Positions 1 through 6,654 of a stretch of 11,571 nucleotides of DNA are shown here, piece after piece (position 1 is the first letter of the stretch; each line of letters opens with the position of its first letter). The notes beneath the pieces are model-generated. The model saw only the letters and a list, made by a program, of their open reading frames with translations, searched no databases and had not been told where the DNA came from. Origin of the DNA: Vulcanimicrobiota bacterium (GTDB lineage Bacteria; Vulcanimicrobiota; Vulcanimicrobiia; Vulcanimicrobiales; Vulcanimicrobiaceae). Location of the stretch: contig PKWF01000158.1 in NCBI GenBank assembly GCA_003133185.1, positions 186 to 11,756 on the forward strand, written 5' to 3'. The position numbers and the translations under genes are program-made.

Positions 1-2
1 AG

Positions 3-125
3 GCTCTGACCGAGGAGCGCAGGCATGGATGCCGGAGCGACGAGGCAGCGCAGCAGGAGCGGAGCCGGAGGCGGAGCGACGAGCGTCTTAGCGGCATCAC
101 GCCGCGCGCCGAGGCCTTAAGATGA
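3..125 (+). CDS. Possible 3' end of an upstream gene (5' partial), low-complexity tail
   Basis: One frame is open from the left edge of the window to a TGA at 123-125, which overlaps the nuoE start as ATGA. That is the junction style used throughout this operon, so it could be the last 40 codons of the preceding gene, expected from synteny to be nuoD. Against this, the translation is a charged Arg/Glu/Ala/Ser-rich string with no recognisable motif, and it does not look like a usual NuoD C-terminus, which commonly ends in a sequence like FGEVDR. The DNA is repetitive (see the direct repeat and hairpin here), so the open frame may be chance in GC-rich spacer DNA. It could also be a gene that reads through a repeat. 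No function is claimed. Confidence 0.25.
   Translation, partial: ALTEERRHGCRSDEAAQQERSRRRSDERLSGITPRAEALR
33..83. repeat. Two copies of a 12-nt direct repeat in a purine-rich spacer
   Basis: The string cggagcgacgag occurs at 33-44 and again at 72-83, 39 bases apart, inside a GAGC/GGAG-rich stretch. Just before it, ggcat (22-26) and atgcc (29-33) form a small inverted repeat around GG. The whole of 1-120 looks like repetitive intergenic DNA rather than ordinary coding sequence. Its function is unknown. Confidence 0.5.
91..105. repeat. GC-rich inverted repeat upstream of nuoE, near-copy of one after nuoN
   Basis: The 15-mer gcggcatcacgccgc can fold into a hairpin with a tca loop and five of six stem pairs (one A/C mismatch next to the loop). 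It differs by one base from 11437-11451, just after the nuoN stop, where the stem is perfect. It lies 16 bases before the nuoE start and so could sit in the nuoE leader. Confidence 0.4.
111..114 (+). promoter_or_regulatory. Ribosome-binding site for nuoE
   Basis: GAGG lies 7 bases before the ATG at 122. It supports that start over any later in-frame ATG, and the protein begins at the usual distance before the conserved NuoE helical domain. Confidence 0.5.
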
Positions 126-898
126 CGCAGCGCGAGGAGAACTTTCCGGCGTTGCTTGAGCGGCTCAGACCGGAGTGTGAGCGGATTATTGCGCAGTATG
201 AACAGAAGCGCTCCGCGCTGCTGCCGATTATGCACTTGTTTCAGGAGCACGAAGGGTACGTTAGTGCGCAAGCGATGAATGCGGCGGCGCTAATGTTGGA
301 CCTTACGGATGCTGAGGTCGAAGCGACGGTTTCGTTTTATACGTTGCTTTATCGGCGGCCGGTTGGAAAGTACATGCTGCAGGTTTGTCGCGGGTTGGCG
401 TGTTCGATTAATGGGGCCGAGGATATGATGGCGTATTTTCGGGAAAAGCTCGGTATCGGGCATCTCGAGACGACGGACGACGGAGTTTTCTCATACGAAG
501 AAGTCGAGTGTCTTGCGGCGTGCGATAAAGCAAGCTGCATGCAGGTGAATCTCGACTTCGTGTATAGTTTGACGCCGCACGCGATCGATGAAATGCTGGC
601 TTCGATGCGTTCCGGCGCGTATTCGACGCCGCCGATGGCACAGAGCGAAGCTCCGGGGCGGACGTGGGCGGTCTCGCAAGAGAGCGATATTGCGCGCGGC
701 AAGAAGTCGTCCGGCGCGATAGGCGTCCCGCTGCCGAACAATGCCGGAGGCGTCGGCGATCGGAGCGGCATCATCATGCTCGATCACATCATCGACCACG
801 ACGTCGAGTTCTTCACCAAGACCTCGGAGCGGGCGGTCGTGGACTCTCGCGCGGTCGTCGAAGTCGCTCAAGAAGAAGCCAGCCATGCCGGTCACTAA
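122..898 (+). CDS. nuoE: NADH-quinone oxidoreductase subunit E (24 kDa, [2Fe-2S]) with long C-terminal tail
   Basis: This is the complex I subunit that carries the off-pathway [2Fe-2S] cluster N1a next to the FMN of NuoF, on the cytoplasmic arm. The N-terminal helical domain (about residues 10-75) is followed by a thioredoxin-like ferredoxin fold. The four cluster ligands are Cys89 and Cys94 (CRGLAC) and Cys130 and Cys134 (ECLAAC), in the family spacing. The canonical domain ends near residue 163. About 95 further residues follow, with a Ser/Pro/Gly-rich linker and then an acidic, His-containing segment (about 216-258) that matches nothing I recognise; the usual length is about 160-180. The start is ATG with GAGG 7 bases upstream. 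The end overlaps nuoF by 14 bases. The first 160 codons prefer G- or T-ending codons, unlike the C-rich third positions of nuoF. The identification is firm; the tail is unexplained. Confidence 0.95.
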   Translation: MTQREENFPALLERLRPECERIIAQYEQKRSALLPIMHLFQEHEGYVSAQAMNAAALMLDLTDAEVEATVSFYTLLYRRPVGKYMLQVCRGLACSINGAEDMMAYFREKLGIGHLETTDDGVFSYEEVECLAACDKASCMQVNLDFVYSLTPHAIDEMLASMRSGAYSTPPMAQSEAPGRTWAVSQESDIARGKKSSGAIGVPLPNNAGGVGDRSGIIMLDHIIDHDVEFFTKTSERAVVDSRAVVEVAQEEASHAGH

Positions 899-2147
899 GG
901 TCTTGACGGCGGGCATCGGCGAAGTCGACATGCGCGGCATCGACGCGTATCGTCAGCGTGGCGGTTACAAGCAATGGGAACGCGTCGTGCGCGAGATGCA
1001 GCCGGTCGACGTCCTAAACTTGGCCGAACAATCCGGCCTGCGCGGGCGCGGGGGCGCCGGTTTCCCGACCGGGCGCAAATGGTCGTTTCTCCCGAAGGAC
1101 AAGCACCTACGCTATCTGGTCTGCAACTGCGACGAAGCGGAGCCCGGAACGTTCAAGGACCACATGCTGCTCGAGGAGACGCCGCATCTGGTGATCGAGG
1201 GCATGCTCATCGGCGCTTACGCAATCGCCTCACATCACGCATTCATTTATATCCGCGGCGAGTTCCGGCGCGGCTACGAGATTTTTTGCGCGGCCTTCGA
1301 GGAGGCTAAACGCGCCGGATACGTCGGCAAGAATATCTTCGGCAGCGGCTTCGATTTGGAACTCACCGTCCATCGGGGCGCGGGTGCGTACATCTGCGGC
1401 GAAGAGACCGCGCTCCTGAACTCGCTGGAAGGCAAGCGCGGGGAGCCGCGCCTTAAGCCGCCCTTCCCCGCGGTTGAAGGTTTGTATGGCATGCCGACGG
1501 TGGTCAACAACGTCGAAACGCTCGCCTATCTCGTTCCGATTCTCGAGCGCGGTGCGCAATGGTTTGCCGCGGCCGGCACGGAGCGGAGTAAGGGTTATAA
1601 GGTCGTCTCCGTCTCCGGCCACGTTCGCAATCCCGGGAACTACGAGATTGCGTTGGGGACGACGGTCCGCGAGCTCATCGAGATCGCGGGCGGCCTTCGG
1701 CCGGGGCGAAAGCTCATGGCCGTTCAGCCCGGGGGCGGTTCCTCCGCGTGCGTCTTTGAAGAGCAGTTGGACTTGCCGTACGACTACGAGAGTTTGGCCA
1801 AAGCCGGCTCGATGGTCGGCTCCGGTGCGATGGTCGTCTTTGATGACACGACCGATTTCGTGAAGGCGGCCTACAATCTCGTCCGCTTTTTCGCCCACGA
1901 ATCGTGCGGCCAGTGCACTCCTTGCCGCGAAGGCGGCGACTGGATGGCGCGGGTGTTGAATCGTCTCGTCAATTACCGCGGAGTTCCCGGCGACATCCAG
2001 ATGCTCTTACGGGTTTCGAGCGGCATCACCGGCTTGAATCTTTGTCCGCTGGGCGACTCCATCGAACCGTTCTTGAAATCGGTGATGGTCCGCTTTCCGG
2101 ATCAGTTCGAGTCGCGCATTCTGGCGCCGCAGGCGCAGCCGGCATGA
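885..2147 (+). CDS. nuoF: NADH-quinone oxidoreductase subunit F (51 kDa; NADH/FMN site, [4Fe-4S] N3)
   Basis: The 420-residue protein is the NADH dehydrogenase subunit. It oxidises NADH with FMN and passes electrons to cluster N3 and then to NuoG. The glycine-rich FMN/NADH loop GLRGRGGAGFPTGRKW is at 51-66. The conserved CNCDEAEPGTFKD (80-92) and GAGAYICGEETALLNSLEG (165-183) follow, and a SLBB-like domain lies at about 240-320. N3 ligands are Cys341, Cys344 and Cys347 (ESCGQCTPC) and Cys387 (NLCPLGD). Length is normal. I chose the ATG at 885 because the sequence upstream in this frame is a low-complexity shadow of nuoE and the family starts shortly before this point. A purine-rich AGAAGAAG lies 6 bases upstream. 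It overlaps nuoE by 14 bases and shares ATGA with nuoG, so its translation is probably coupled to both. No key residue looks missing. Confidence 0.97.
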   Translation: MPVTKVLTAGIGEVDMRGIDAYRQRGGYKQWERVVREMQPVDVLNLAEQSGLRGRGGAGFPTGRKWSFLPKDKHLRYLVCNCDEAEPGTFKDHMLLEETPHLVIEGMLIGAYAIASHHAFIYIRGEFRRGYEIFCAAFEEAKRAGYVGKNIFGSGFDLELTVHRGAGAYICGEETALLNSLEGKRGEPRLKPPFPAVEGLYGMPTVVNNVETLAYLVPILERGAQWFAAAGTERSKGYKVVSVSGHVRNPGNYEIALGTTVRELIEIAGGLRPGRKLMAVQPGGGSSACVFEEQLDLPYDYESLAKAGSMVGSGAMVVFDDTTDFVKAAYNLVRFFAHESCGQCTPCREGGDWMARVLNRLVNYRGVPGDIQMLLRVSSGITGLNLCPLGDSIEPFLKSVMVRFPDQFESRILAPQAQPA

Positions 2148-4150
2148 GTACGTCGATTGCACCGCAGACCGAGCTCGTCAGCCTCACCATCGATGGCGTG
2201 CCGGTGAACGTTCCAAAAGGAACGCTCCTGGTGGAAGCCGCTAAGACGGTCAAGCAAGAGATTCCCGTCTACTGCTATCACACGAAATTGGGGCCGGCCG
2301 GACTCTGCCGCATTTGCCTCGTCGACATCGAAGGGACGCCGAAGCTGCAGATCGCCTGCAACACCGTCGTGGCCGACGGTATGGTGGTGCGGACACGCGG
2401 CGAGCGCGTCGAAGCGGCTCGCGCGATGGTGCTGGAGCTCTTTTTGGTCAACCATCCGTTGGACTGTCCGATTTGCGACAAAGGCGGCGAATGCGATCTG
2501 CAAGATTACGCGATGGCCTATGCGCGCGGCAACTCCGACGTCGCCGATCCGAAGCTTGCCAAGCCGAAGGCGGTCGATCTAGGCCCGACGATCGTTCTCG
2601 ACGAGGAGCGCTGCGTCGTCTGTCAGCGGTGCGTCCGCTTCGACGACATCATCGCGGGCGAACGGCAACTCGTCGTTAAGGATCGCGGCGCCCGAGACAT
2701 TATCGCGACTGCGAGCGGCCGTCCTTATCGCCACAACTTCACGGGAAACGTGACGGAGCTCTGTCCGGTCGGCGCCTTGACGTCGAAAACCTATCGTTTT
2801 AAGTCGCGTCCGTGGGATTTGGAGCGCACGGAAACGAGCTGCACGCAGTGTGCCGTGGGTTGCCGGCAGTACGCCGACGTGCGGTACGGCCGGCTCTTGC
2901 GAACGATGCTCGTCGAGGAAGACCGAATCTCCGATGGTTGGCTCTGCGACCGCGGCCGGTACAACATCGGCTTCTACGAGTCGCCGGACCGTCTAACGCA
3001 GCCGCTCTATCGCAAGCATGGAAGTTGGACGCAGGTCGGCTGGGAAGATGCGTTCTTCCTATGGTCCAAGGCGATTACCGATGCGATCGCGCAACGCAGC
3101 GCGGAGAGTATCGGCGCGATTGGCGGCGGACGGCTGACCAACGAAGAAGCATTTGCACTCGCCCACGTTTTTCGCAGCGCGGGCGTGCGAAATCTCGATT
3201 GGCGCGCGGGGCGTCAGCGTCAGGCAACGCCCGGCGCACGCACCGGTTCGCTCGAGGATATCGATCGCGCGCAAGCGATCGTAATTGCGGGAGAGTCTCC
3301 GGAGCAACGCGCTCCCGTGCTATGGCTGCGCATTCAGAAAGCCGCGCGCAACGGCGCGAGGATCGTTTCGAACGGATCTGCGGTGAAGGCTCGTGCGGCC
3401 GTCGGGGATGCGACCCGCGTCGCGCTGATTTGGGATGGCGTCGATCCGAAGGTGGGAAGCAGTTACGCGCAGGCCTTTGGCGATCTTTCCGAGTTGGCAA
3501 CCTACATCAGCAGCGAGCAAGGTAACGCGCGCGGCGCGGAAGCGATGGGAATGCTGCCGTGCTTCGGCGCCGGGTACGCGCCGGTCGAACGGGGATACGA
3601 CACGTCCGAGATGTTCGAAGCCGCGCGCGACAACCGGCTCGCCGTACTCTCTATTTTCGGGGCGAACCCAGCGCGTAACGCAGCGGATCCGGCAGCCGTC
3701 TGCGCAGCGCTCGACGCAACGCCCTTCGTCGTCGTCAGCGAGCTCTTTATGACGGAGACCGCTCAGCGAGCCACGCTCGTTCTGCCCGCCGCCGGCGCCT
3801 TCGAGAAGAGCGGTACGATCGTAAATCTCGCAGGCGATCTGCTTCCGGTAAGCGCCTCTCTGGCGGCGTCCGATTTCATACGTTCCGATTTCGAGATTCT
3901 CGCCGACCTGGCCGGCGCGCTCGGCGTCTCACTCCCACCGACGCCGGAGCTCGAGCGCTCGGTGATCCTCGCGGCCACGAGCGAGCCGCGCGATTTCACG
4001 CTTGGCGACGAACGTTTCGTCCTTCGACAGCCCTCCGACACGCGCGCTTCGCGCGCTGCTCAGGATGACAGCGCTCCGAACGCGTCCATACTTTCGGGGG
4101 GCGGAACGTGGCTGCACGATCCGTCGCTGGCTGGGATGAGGGTCTCATAG
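2144..4150 (+). CDS. nuoG: NADH-quinone oxidoreductase subunit G (75 kDa Fe-S subunit), short form
   Basis: This 668-residue subunit wires electrons from NuoF toward NuoI. [2Fe-2S] N1b ligands are Cys44, 55, 58 and 72. The His-ligated cluster N5 uses His104, Cys108, 111 and 117 (HPLDCPICDKGGEC). Another [4Fe-4S] cluster uses Cys157, 160, 163 and 207 (CVVCQRC, ELCPVG). A fourth site, Cys233, 236, 240 and 268, has the CxxCxxxCx27C spacing of cluster N7. From about 290 to 620 comes a degenerate molybdopterin-oxidoreductase-like domain. The protein is much shorter than E. coli NuoG (about 900) because that domain is reduced. The ATG at 2144 sits in the nuoF stop (ATGA); sequence upstream in frame is a shadow of nuoF. 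Residues 626-643 are encoded by a REP-like repeat, after which a family-like end resumes (GGGTWLHDPSLAG, 652-664). It abuts nuoH. Confidence 0.96.
   Translation: MSTSIAPQTELVSLTIDGVPVNVPKGTLLVEAAKTVKQEIPVYCYHTKLGPAGLCRICLVDIEGTPKLQIACNTVVADGMVVRTRGERVEAARAMVLELFLVNHPLDCPICDKGGECDLQDYAMAYARGNSDVADPKLAKPKAVDLGPTIVLDEERCVVCQRCVRFDDIIAGERQLVVKDRGARDIIATASGRPYRHNFTGNVTELCPVGALTSKTYRFKSRPWDLERTETSCTQCAVGCRQYADVRYGRLLRTMLVEEDRISDGWLCDRGRYNIGFYESPDRLTQPLYRKHGSWTQVGWEDAFFLWSKAITDAIAQRSAESIGAIGGGRLTNEEAFALAHVFRSAGVRNLDWRAGRQRQATPGARTGSLEDIDRAQAIVIAGESPEQRAPVLWLRIQKAARNGARIVSNGSAVKARAAVGDATRVALIWDGVDPKVGSSYAQAFGDLSELATYISSEQGNARGAEAMGMLPCFGAGYAPVERGYDTSEMFEAARDNRLAVLSIFGANPARNAADPAAVCAALDATPFVVVSELFMTETAQRATLVLPAAGAFEKSGTIVNLAGDLLPVSASLAASDFIRSDFEILADLAGALGVSLPPTPELERSVILAATSEPRDFTLGDERFVLRQPSDTRASRAAQDDSAPNASILSGGGTWLHDPSLAGMRVS
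4019..4070. repeat. REP-like dispersed repeat inside the 3' end of nuoG
   Basis: The stretch begins gtccttcgacag and ends gctcaggatgaca. In its centre gcgcgc (4042-4047) and gcgcgc (4051-4056) form a perfect 6-bp stem around ttc. The two ends pair imperfectly with each other (gtcc.tc against ga.gac). On the other strand it reads tgtcatcctgagc, then a variable GC-rich core, then gtcgaaggac. From memory, this is the form of a small intergenic repeat seen many times per genome in several GC-rich environmental phyla; that has not been verified here. This is the only copy I see in the window. Here it is read in frame as residues 626-643 of NuoG. Confidence 0.6.
4138..4142 (+). promoter_or_regulatory. 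Ribosome-binding site for nuoH
   Basis: GAGGG lies 8 bases before the nuoH ATG, within the last codons of nuoG. Because nuoG ends exactly where nuoH begins (TAG then ATG), this site decides the start. Confidence 0.6.
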
Positions 4151-5131
4151 ATGCCGTTGTGGCTCGAGGTCCTCATTAAATCGGTGATCCTGCTCTTTGT
4201 CGTCGTGACCTCGTTTGCGTACGCGATGCTGGCCGAACGCAAGATTTTGGGATGGATGCAGCTGCGCCCCGGGCCAAATCGCGTCGGTCCTTGGGGGCTC
4301 TTGCAGCCCGCCGCCGATGCCGCCAAGCTCATGCTCAAGGAAGACTTGACGCCGGAAACGGCCGATCCACTCCTCTATAAGCTAGCCCCCTTCATTTCGC
4401 TGCTGACGGCATTTTCCGTGTACGCAATCATTCCGTTCGGCGCGTCGGCATCGGGGCAAACCTGGGCGATCGGCAACGTCAACGCTGGAATTCTACTGAT
4501 TCTGGCAATCGGTTCGTTGGGCGTGTACGGAATTTGCTTAGGCGGCTGGGCATCGGGGTCGAAGTATCCGCTGCTGGGAAGCGTGCGTTCGACGGCGCAG
4601 ATGATCAGTTACGAGCTCGCCATGTCGCTGTCGTTCGTAGGCGTCCTCATTCTGGCCGGCACCACTTCACTCGACGGCATCGTCAACGCGCAGGCGCGCT
4701 GGTGGTTCGTGCTCCCGCAGTTCGTCGGTTGTATCATCTACGTGATCACGGCCGTCGCGGAGACGAATCGGGCGCCGTTCGATCTGGTCGAGGCGGAGAC
4801 CGAGCTCGTGGCAGGCTTCCACACCGAGTACTCGGGTCTGCGTTTTGGTTTGTTTTTCATCGCCGAGTACGTCAACATGCTCACGGTGTCGTGCATCGCA
4901 ACGCTGCTCTTCTTCGGTGGATGGAACGCGCCGTTGCACCTGACGTTTATTCCCGGCGTCGCCTGGTTCGTCATCAAGGTTGCGTGCTTTATGTTCTTTT
5001 ATATGTGGTTGCGTGCGACGCTGCCGCGGCTTCGATACGATCGCCTGATGGCCTTTGGCTGGAAGGTTCTGCTGCCGCTGGCGACGCTAAACCTCGTGGT
5101 CACGGCAATCGTCGTGGCGTATACGGGTTAG
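4151..5131 (+). CDS. nuoH: NADH-quinone oxidoreductase subunit H (ND1; quinone-site membrane subunit)
   Basis: NuoH is the membrane subunit that, with NuoD and NuoB, forms the quinone chamber and begins the proton path. At 326 residues it has family length and about eight hydrophobic segments. Highly conserved loops are intact: AERKILGWMQLRPGPNRVGP (28-47), LQPAADAAKLMLKEDLTP (51-68), AQMISYELAM (149-158) and ETNRAPFDLVEAETELVAG (204-222) followed by FHTEYSG. The acidic residues of these loops, which line the quinone channel in known structures, are present, as is the C-terminal LPRLRYDRLM. It starts with ATG directly after the nuoG stop, with GAGGG 8 bases upstream. The gap to nuoI is 7 bases. 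Nothing looks damaged or unusual, which suggests quinone reduction is standard even though the distal pump subunits differ. Confidence 0.98.
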   Translation: MPLWLEVLIKSVILLFVVVTSFAYAMLAERKILGWMQLRPGPNRVGPWGLLQPAADAAKLMLKEDLTPETADPLLYKLAPFISLLTAFSVYAIIPFGASASGQTWAIGNVNAGILLILAIGSLGVYGICLGGWASGSKYPLLGSVRSTAQMISYELAMSLSFVGVLILAGTTSLDGIVNAQARWWFVLPQFVGCIIYVITAVAETNRAPFDLVEAETELVAGFHTEYSGLRFGLFFIAEYVNMLTVSCIATLLFFGGWNAPLHLTFIPGVAWFVIKVACFMFFYMWLRATLPRLRYDRLMAFGWKVLLPLATLNLVVTAIVVAYTG

Positions 5132-5138
5132 GCCGTTC

Positions 5139-5765
5139 GTGGCTTCACGCAAGCACCTCTATAACCCCGGCGCAATCCTGAAAGGCCTATCGATTACCTT
5201 CGGGTTCATGTTTCGGAAGCGCCCGACGATCCCGTATCCGTCGCGCAAGAAGCAGCATTCGCCGCGCTTTCACGGCCTGCACGAGTTGCGCCGCTACGCC
5301 GACGGCAAAGAGCGGTGCATTGGCTGCGAGCTCTGTTCGAGCGTTTGCCCCGCAAACGCCATCACCGTGATCGGCGCGGAAAACTCGCCGGACGATCGCC
5401 GATCGCCGGGTGAGCGCTACGCCGCGCGCTATGAGATCGACGAGCTGCGCTGCATCTTTTGCGGAATGTGTGAAGAGGCGTGCCCGACCGATGCGATCGT
5501 ACTTACGCCGCGCTTTGAAATGGCCGACTATCGCCGGGGGTCGTTTATCTACGATAAGGACCGGCTGCTCGTGCCGCCCGATGCCGGCGTCGGCATGCCT
5601 CCCGACGACCGTCCCGGTGGAATCCCCGGCGATCTCGGCCGCGTCGCCGAGATCAAATCGACGACCGATGTCGATAGCGGCTACAGCGCAACCTGGCGAG
5701 GAGAGATCCTTAAGACCCAGCACGAGGGGCTGGCTATCCTCAAGAAGCCCGAGGCAGAAAAATGA
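5139..5765 (+). CDS. nuoI: NADH-quinone oxidoreductase subunit I (23 kDa, 2x[4Fe-4S])
   Basis: NuoI carries clusters N6a and N6b, which pass electrons from NuoG to NuoB near the membrane. An N-terminal amphipathic part (LKGLSITFGFMFRKRPTIPYP, about 14-34) is followed by two ferredoxin motifs: Cys60, 63, 66, 70 (CIGCELCSSVCP) and Cys105, 108, 111, 115 (CIFCGMCEEACP). The segment around 120-146 (LTPRFEMADYRRGSFIYDKDRLL) is typical of the family. The C-terminus then runs on for about 60 residues with Pro/Gly/Asp-rich sequence, somewhat longer than E. coli NuoI (180 residues). The start is GTG at 5139, 7 bases after nuoH, with only a weak Shine-Dalgarno. The next in-frame ATG (5208) would remove the conserved N-terminal helix, so GTG is preferred. 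It overlaps nuoJ as ATGA. Confidence 0.96.
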   Translation: MASRKHLYNPGAILKGLSITFGFMFRKRPTIPYPSRKKQHSPRFHGLHELRRYADGKERCIGCELCSSVCPANAITVIGAENSPDDRRSPGERYAARYEIDELRCIFCGMCEEACPTDAIVLTPRFEMADYRRGSFIYDKDRLLVPPDAGVGMPPDDRPGGIPGDLGRVAEIKSTTDVDSGYSATWRGEILKTQHEGLAILKKPEAEK

Positions 5766-6349
5766 TCGCATTTTGGGTGCTTGCGGCAGTGCTGATTGCC
5801 AGCGCCGTATGGACGATCGTAGCGAAGAAGCCGGTCTACAGCGTCGTCGCCCTGTTGCTCAACTTTGCCACGCTTGCGGTGCTCTACGTAACGCTCTCGG
5901 CCGAGTTCTTGGCGGTCATCCAAATCATCGTCTACTCCGGCGCGATCCTCGTACTCTTCGTCTTCGTGATCGCGCTCTTGGGCAGCGGGGTTGCCCCCTT
6001 TCCCACGGGCCCGAATCGCTTGCCGAAGATCTGGCTGCCCGCCGGATTCTTCACCCTTGCGGCGTTCGGGTTTCTCATCTACGCCGTCTCCAACGTCAAA
6101 ATGGCCGCGGCGCCGGCAACTGGAGCGGTTGGAAATGCCGGCGTTTTCGGCAGCGTCGCCGACTTTGGTAAAGCGCTCTTTACGGTGCAACTGCTTCCCT
6201 TCGAAGCGACGGGACTCGTCTTGATGGTGGCCGTAATCGGCGTCATAACTTTGGGCGGCGAACAGATGAGCGACGCCGAAGCGCAGCAGAGCCGCATGCG
6301 GGCGGATCGCGCGGTGCGCGAGGCGATCCTGCGCGAGGGCAAGGGCTGA
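5762..6349 (+). CDS. nuoJ: NADH-quinone oxidoreductase subunit J (ND6)
   Basis: NuoJ is a small membrane subunit lying between NuoH and NuoK. It helps pass the conformational or proton signal from the quinone site to the pumps. The 195-residue protein has about five hydrophobic segments. Its signature is SAEFLAVIQIIVYSGAILVL (46-65), the helix that contains the pi-bulge and conserved Tyr58 in known structures. FGKALFTVQLLPFEATGLVL (135-154) precedes the last helix. A charged cytoplasmic tail (about 167-195) with Arg and Glu follows. The ATG at 5762 overlaps the nuoI stop (ATGA) and has GAGG at 5751-5754, 7 bases upstream. It ends in TGATG with nuoK. Length and motifs are normal. Confidence 0.95.
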   Translation: MIAFWVLAAVLIASAVWTIVAKKPVYSVVALLLNFATLAVLYVTLSAEFLAVIQIIVYSGAILVLFVFVIALLGSGVAPFPTGPNRLPKIWLPAGFFTLAAFGFLIYAVSNVKMAAAPATGAVGNAGVFGSVADFGKALFTVQLLPFEATGLVLMVAVIGVITLGGEQMSDAEAQQSRMRADRAVREAILREGKG

Positions 6350-6654
6350 TGAGCGTTCCGATCAATGACTACGTGAGCCTCGCTTCCGTCATTTTTTTTA
6401 TCGGCGTCATCGGCGTGATCGTTCGGCGCAATCCGCTCATTATGCTGATGAGCGTCGAACTGATGTTCAACGCCGCGAACCTGCTCCTGATCGCCTACGC
6501 CCGCCTCTGGCTCCATAACGTCGGCCACATCTTTGCGTTCATCGTGATTACCGTCGCCGCCGCGGAGGCGGCGATTGGCCTCGCGATCGTCGTGACGACC
6601 TTCCGCCCCGAAAAGTACGTCGACGTCGACGATATCCGGAGGCTGCATGGGTGA
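6349..6654 (+). CDS. nuoK: NADH-quinone oxidoreductase subunit K (ND4L)
   Basis: NuoK is a three-helix membrane subunit related to MrpC. It contributes one of the central proton half-channels between NuoJ and NuoN. At 101 residues it is the standard length. Both buried glutamates known to matter in E. coli NuoK have counterparts: Glu37 (SVELMFNAANL) and Glu73 (AAAEAAIGLAI). The start overlaps the nuoJ stop by one base (TGATG), with GAGGG at 6335-6339. The end overlaps nuoL by 8 bases. This arrangement favours equal production of the membrane subunits. No anomaly is seen. Confidence 0.96.
   Translation: MSVPINDYVSLASVIFFIGVIGVIVRRNPLIMLMSVELMFNAANLLLIAYARLWLHNVGHIFAFIVITVAAAEAAIGLAIVVTTFRPEKYVDVDDIRRLHG
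6638..6642 (+). promoter_or_regulatory. Strong ribosome-binding site for nuoL
   Basis: A full GGAGG core lies 4 bases before the ATG at 6647. It supports a start that overlaps the end of nuoK by 8 bases, rather than a later in-frame ATG (6701). It is among the strongest Shine-Dalgarno sequences in the operon. Confidence 0.55.

Noticed and set aside
741-884. Longer nuoF with an upstream ATG at 741
   Set aside because: The added residues are a Ser/Thr/Arg-rich low-complexity string that is just nuoE read in another frame. Known NuoF starts near the ATG at 885.
1230-1898. Antisense open frame (222 codons) within nuoF
   Set aside because: It is opposite highly conserved NuoF motifs, has no ribosome-binding site and no recognisable protein.
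1904-2143. Longer nuoG start within nuoF
   Set aside because: The extra 80 residues are a shadow of the NuoF C-terminus. The ATG at 2144 gives the normal NuoG N-terminus and an ATGA junction.
3020-4000. NuoG as a catalytically active molybdenum enzyme
   Set aside because: The domain is the degenerate molybdopterin-like fold normal for NuoG, reduced in size, and the gene sits in a complete nuo operon. Nothing suggests a formate dehydrogenase or other separate enzyme.
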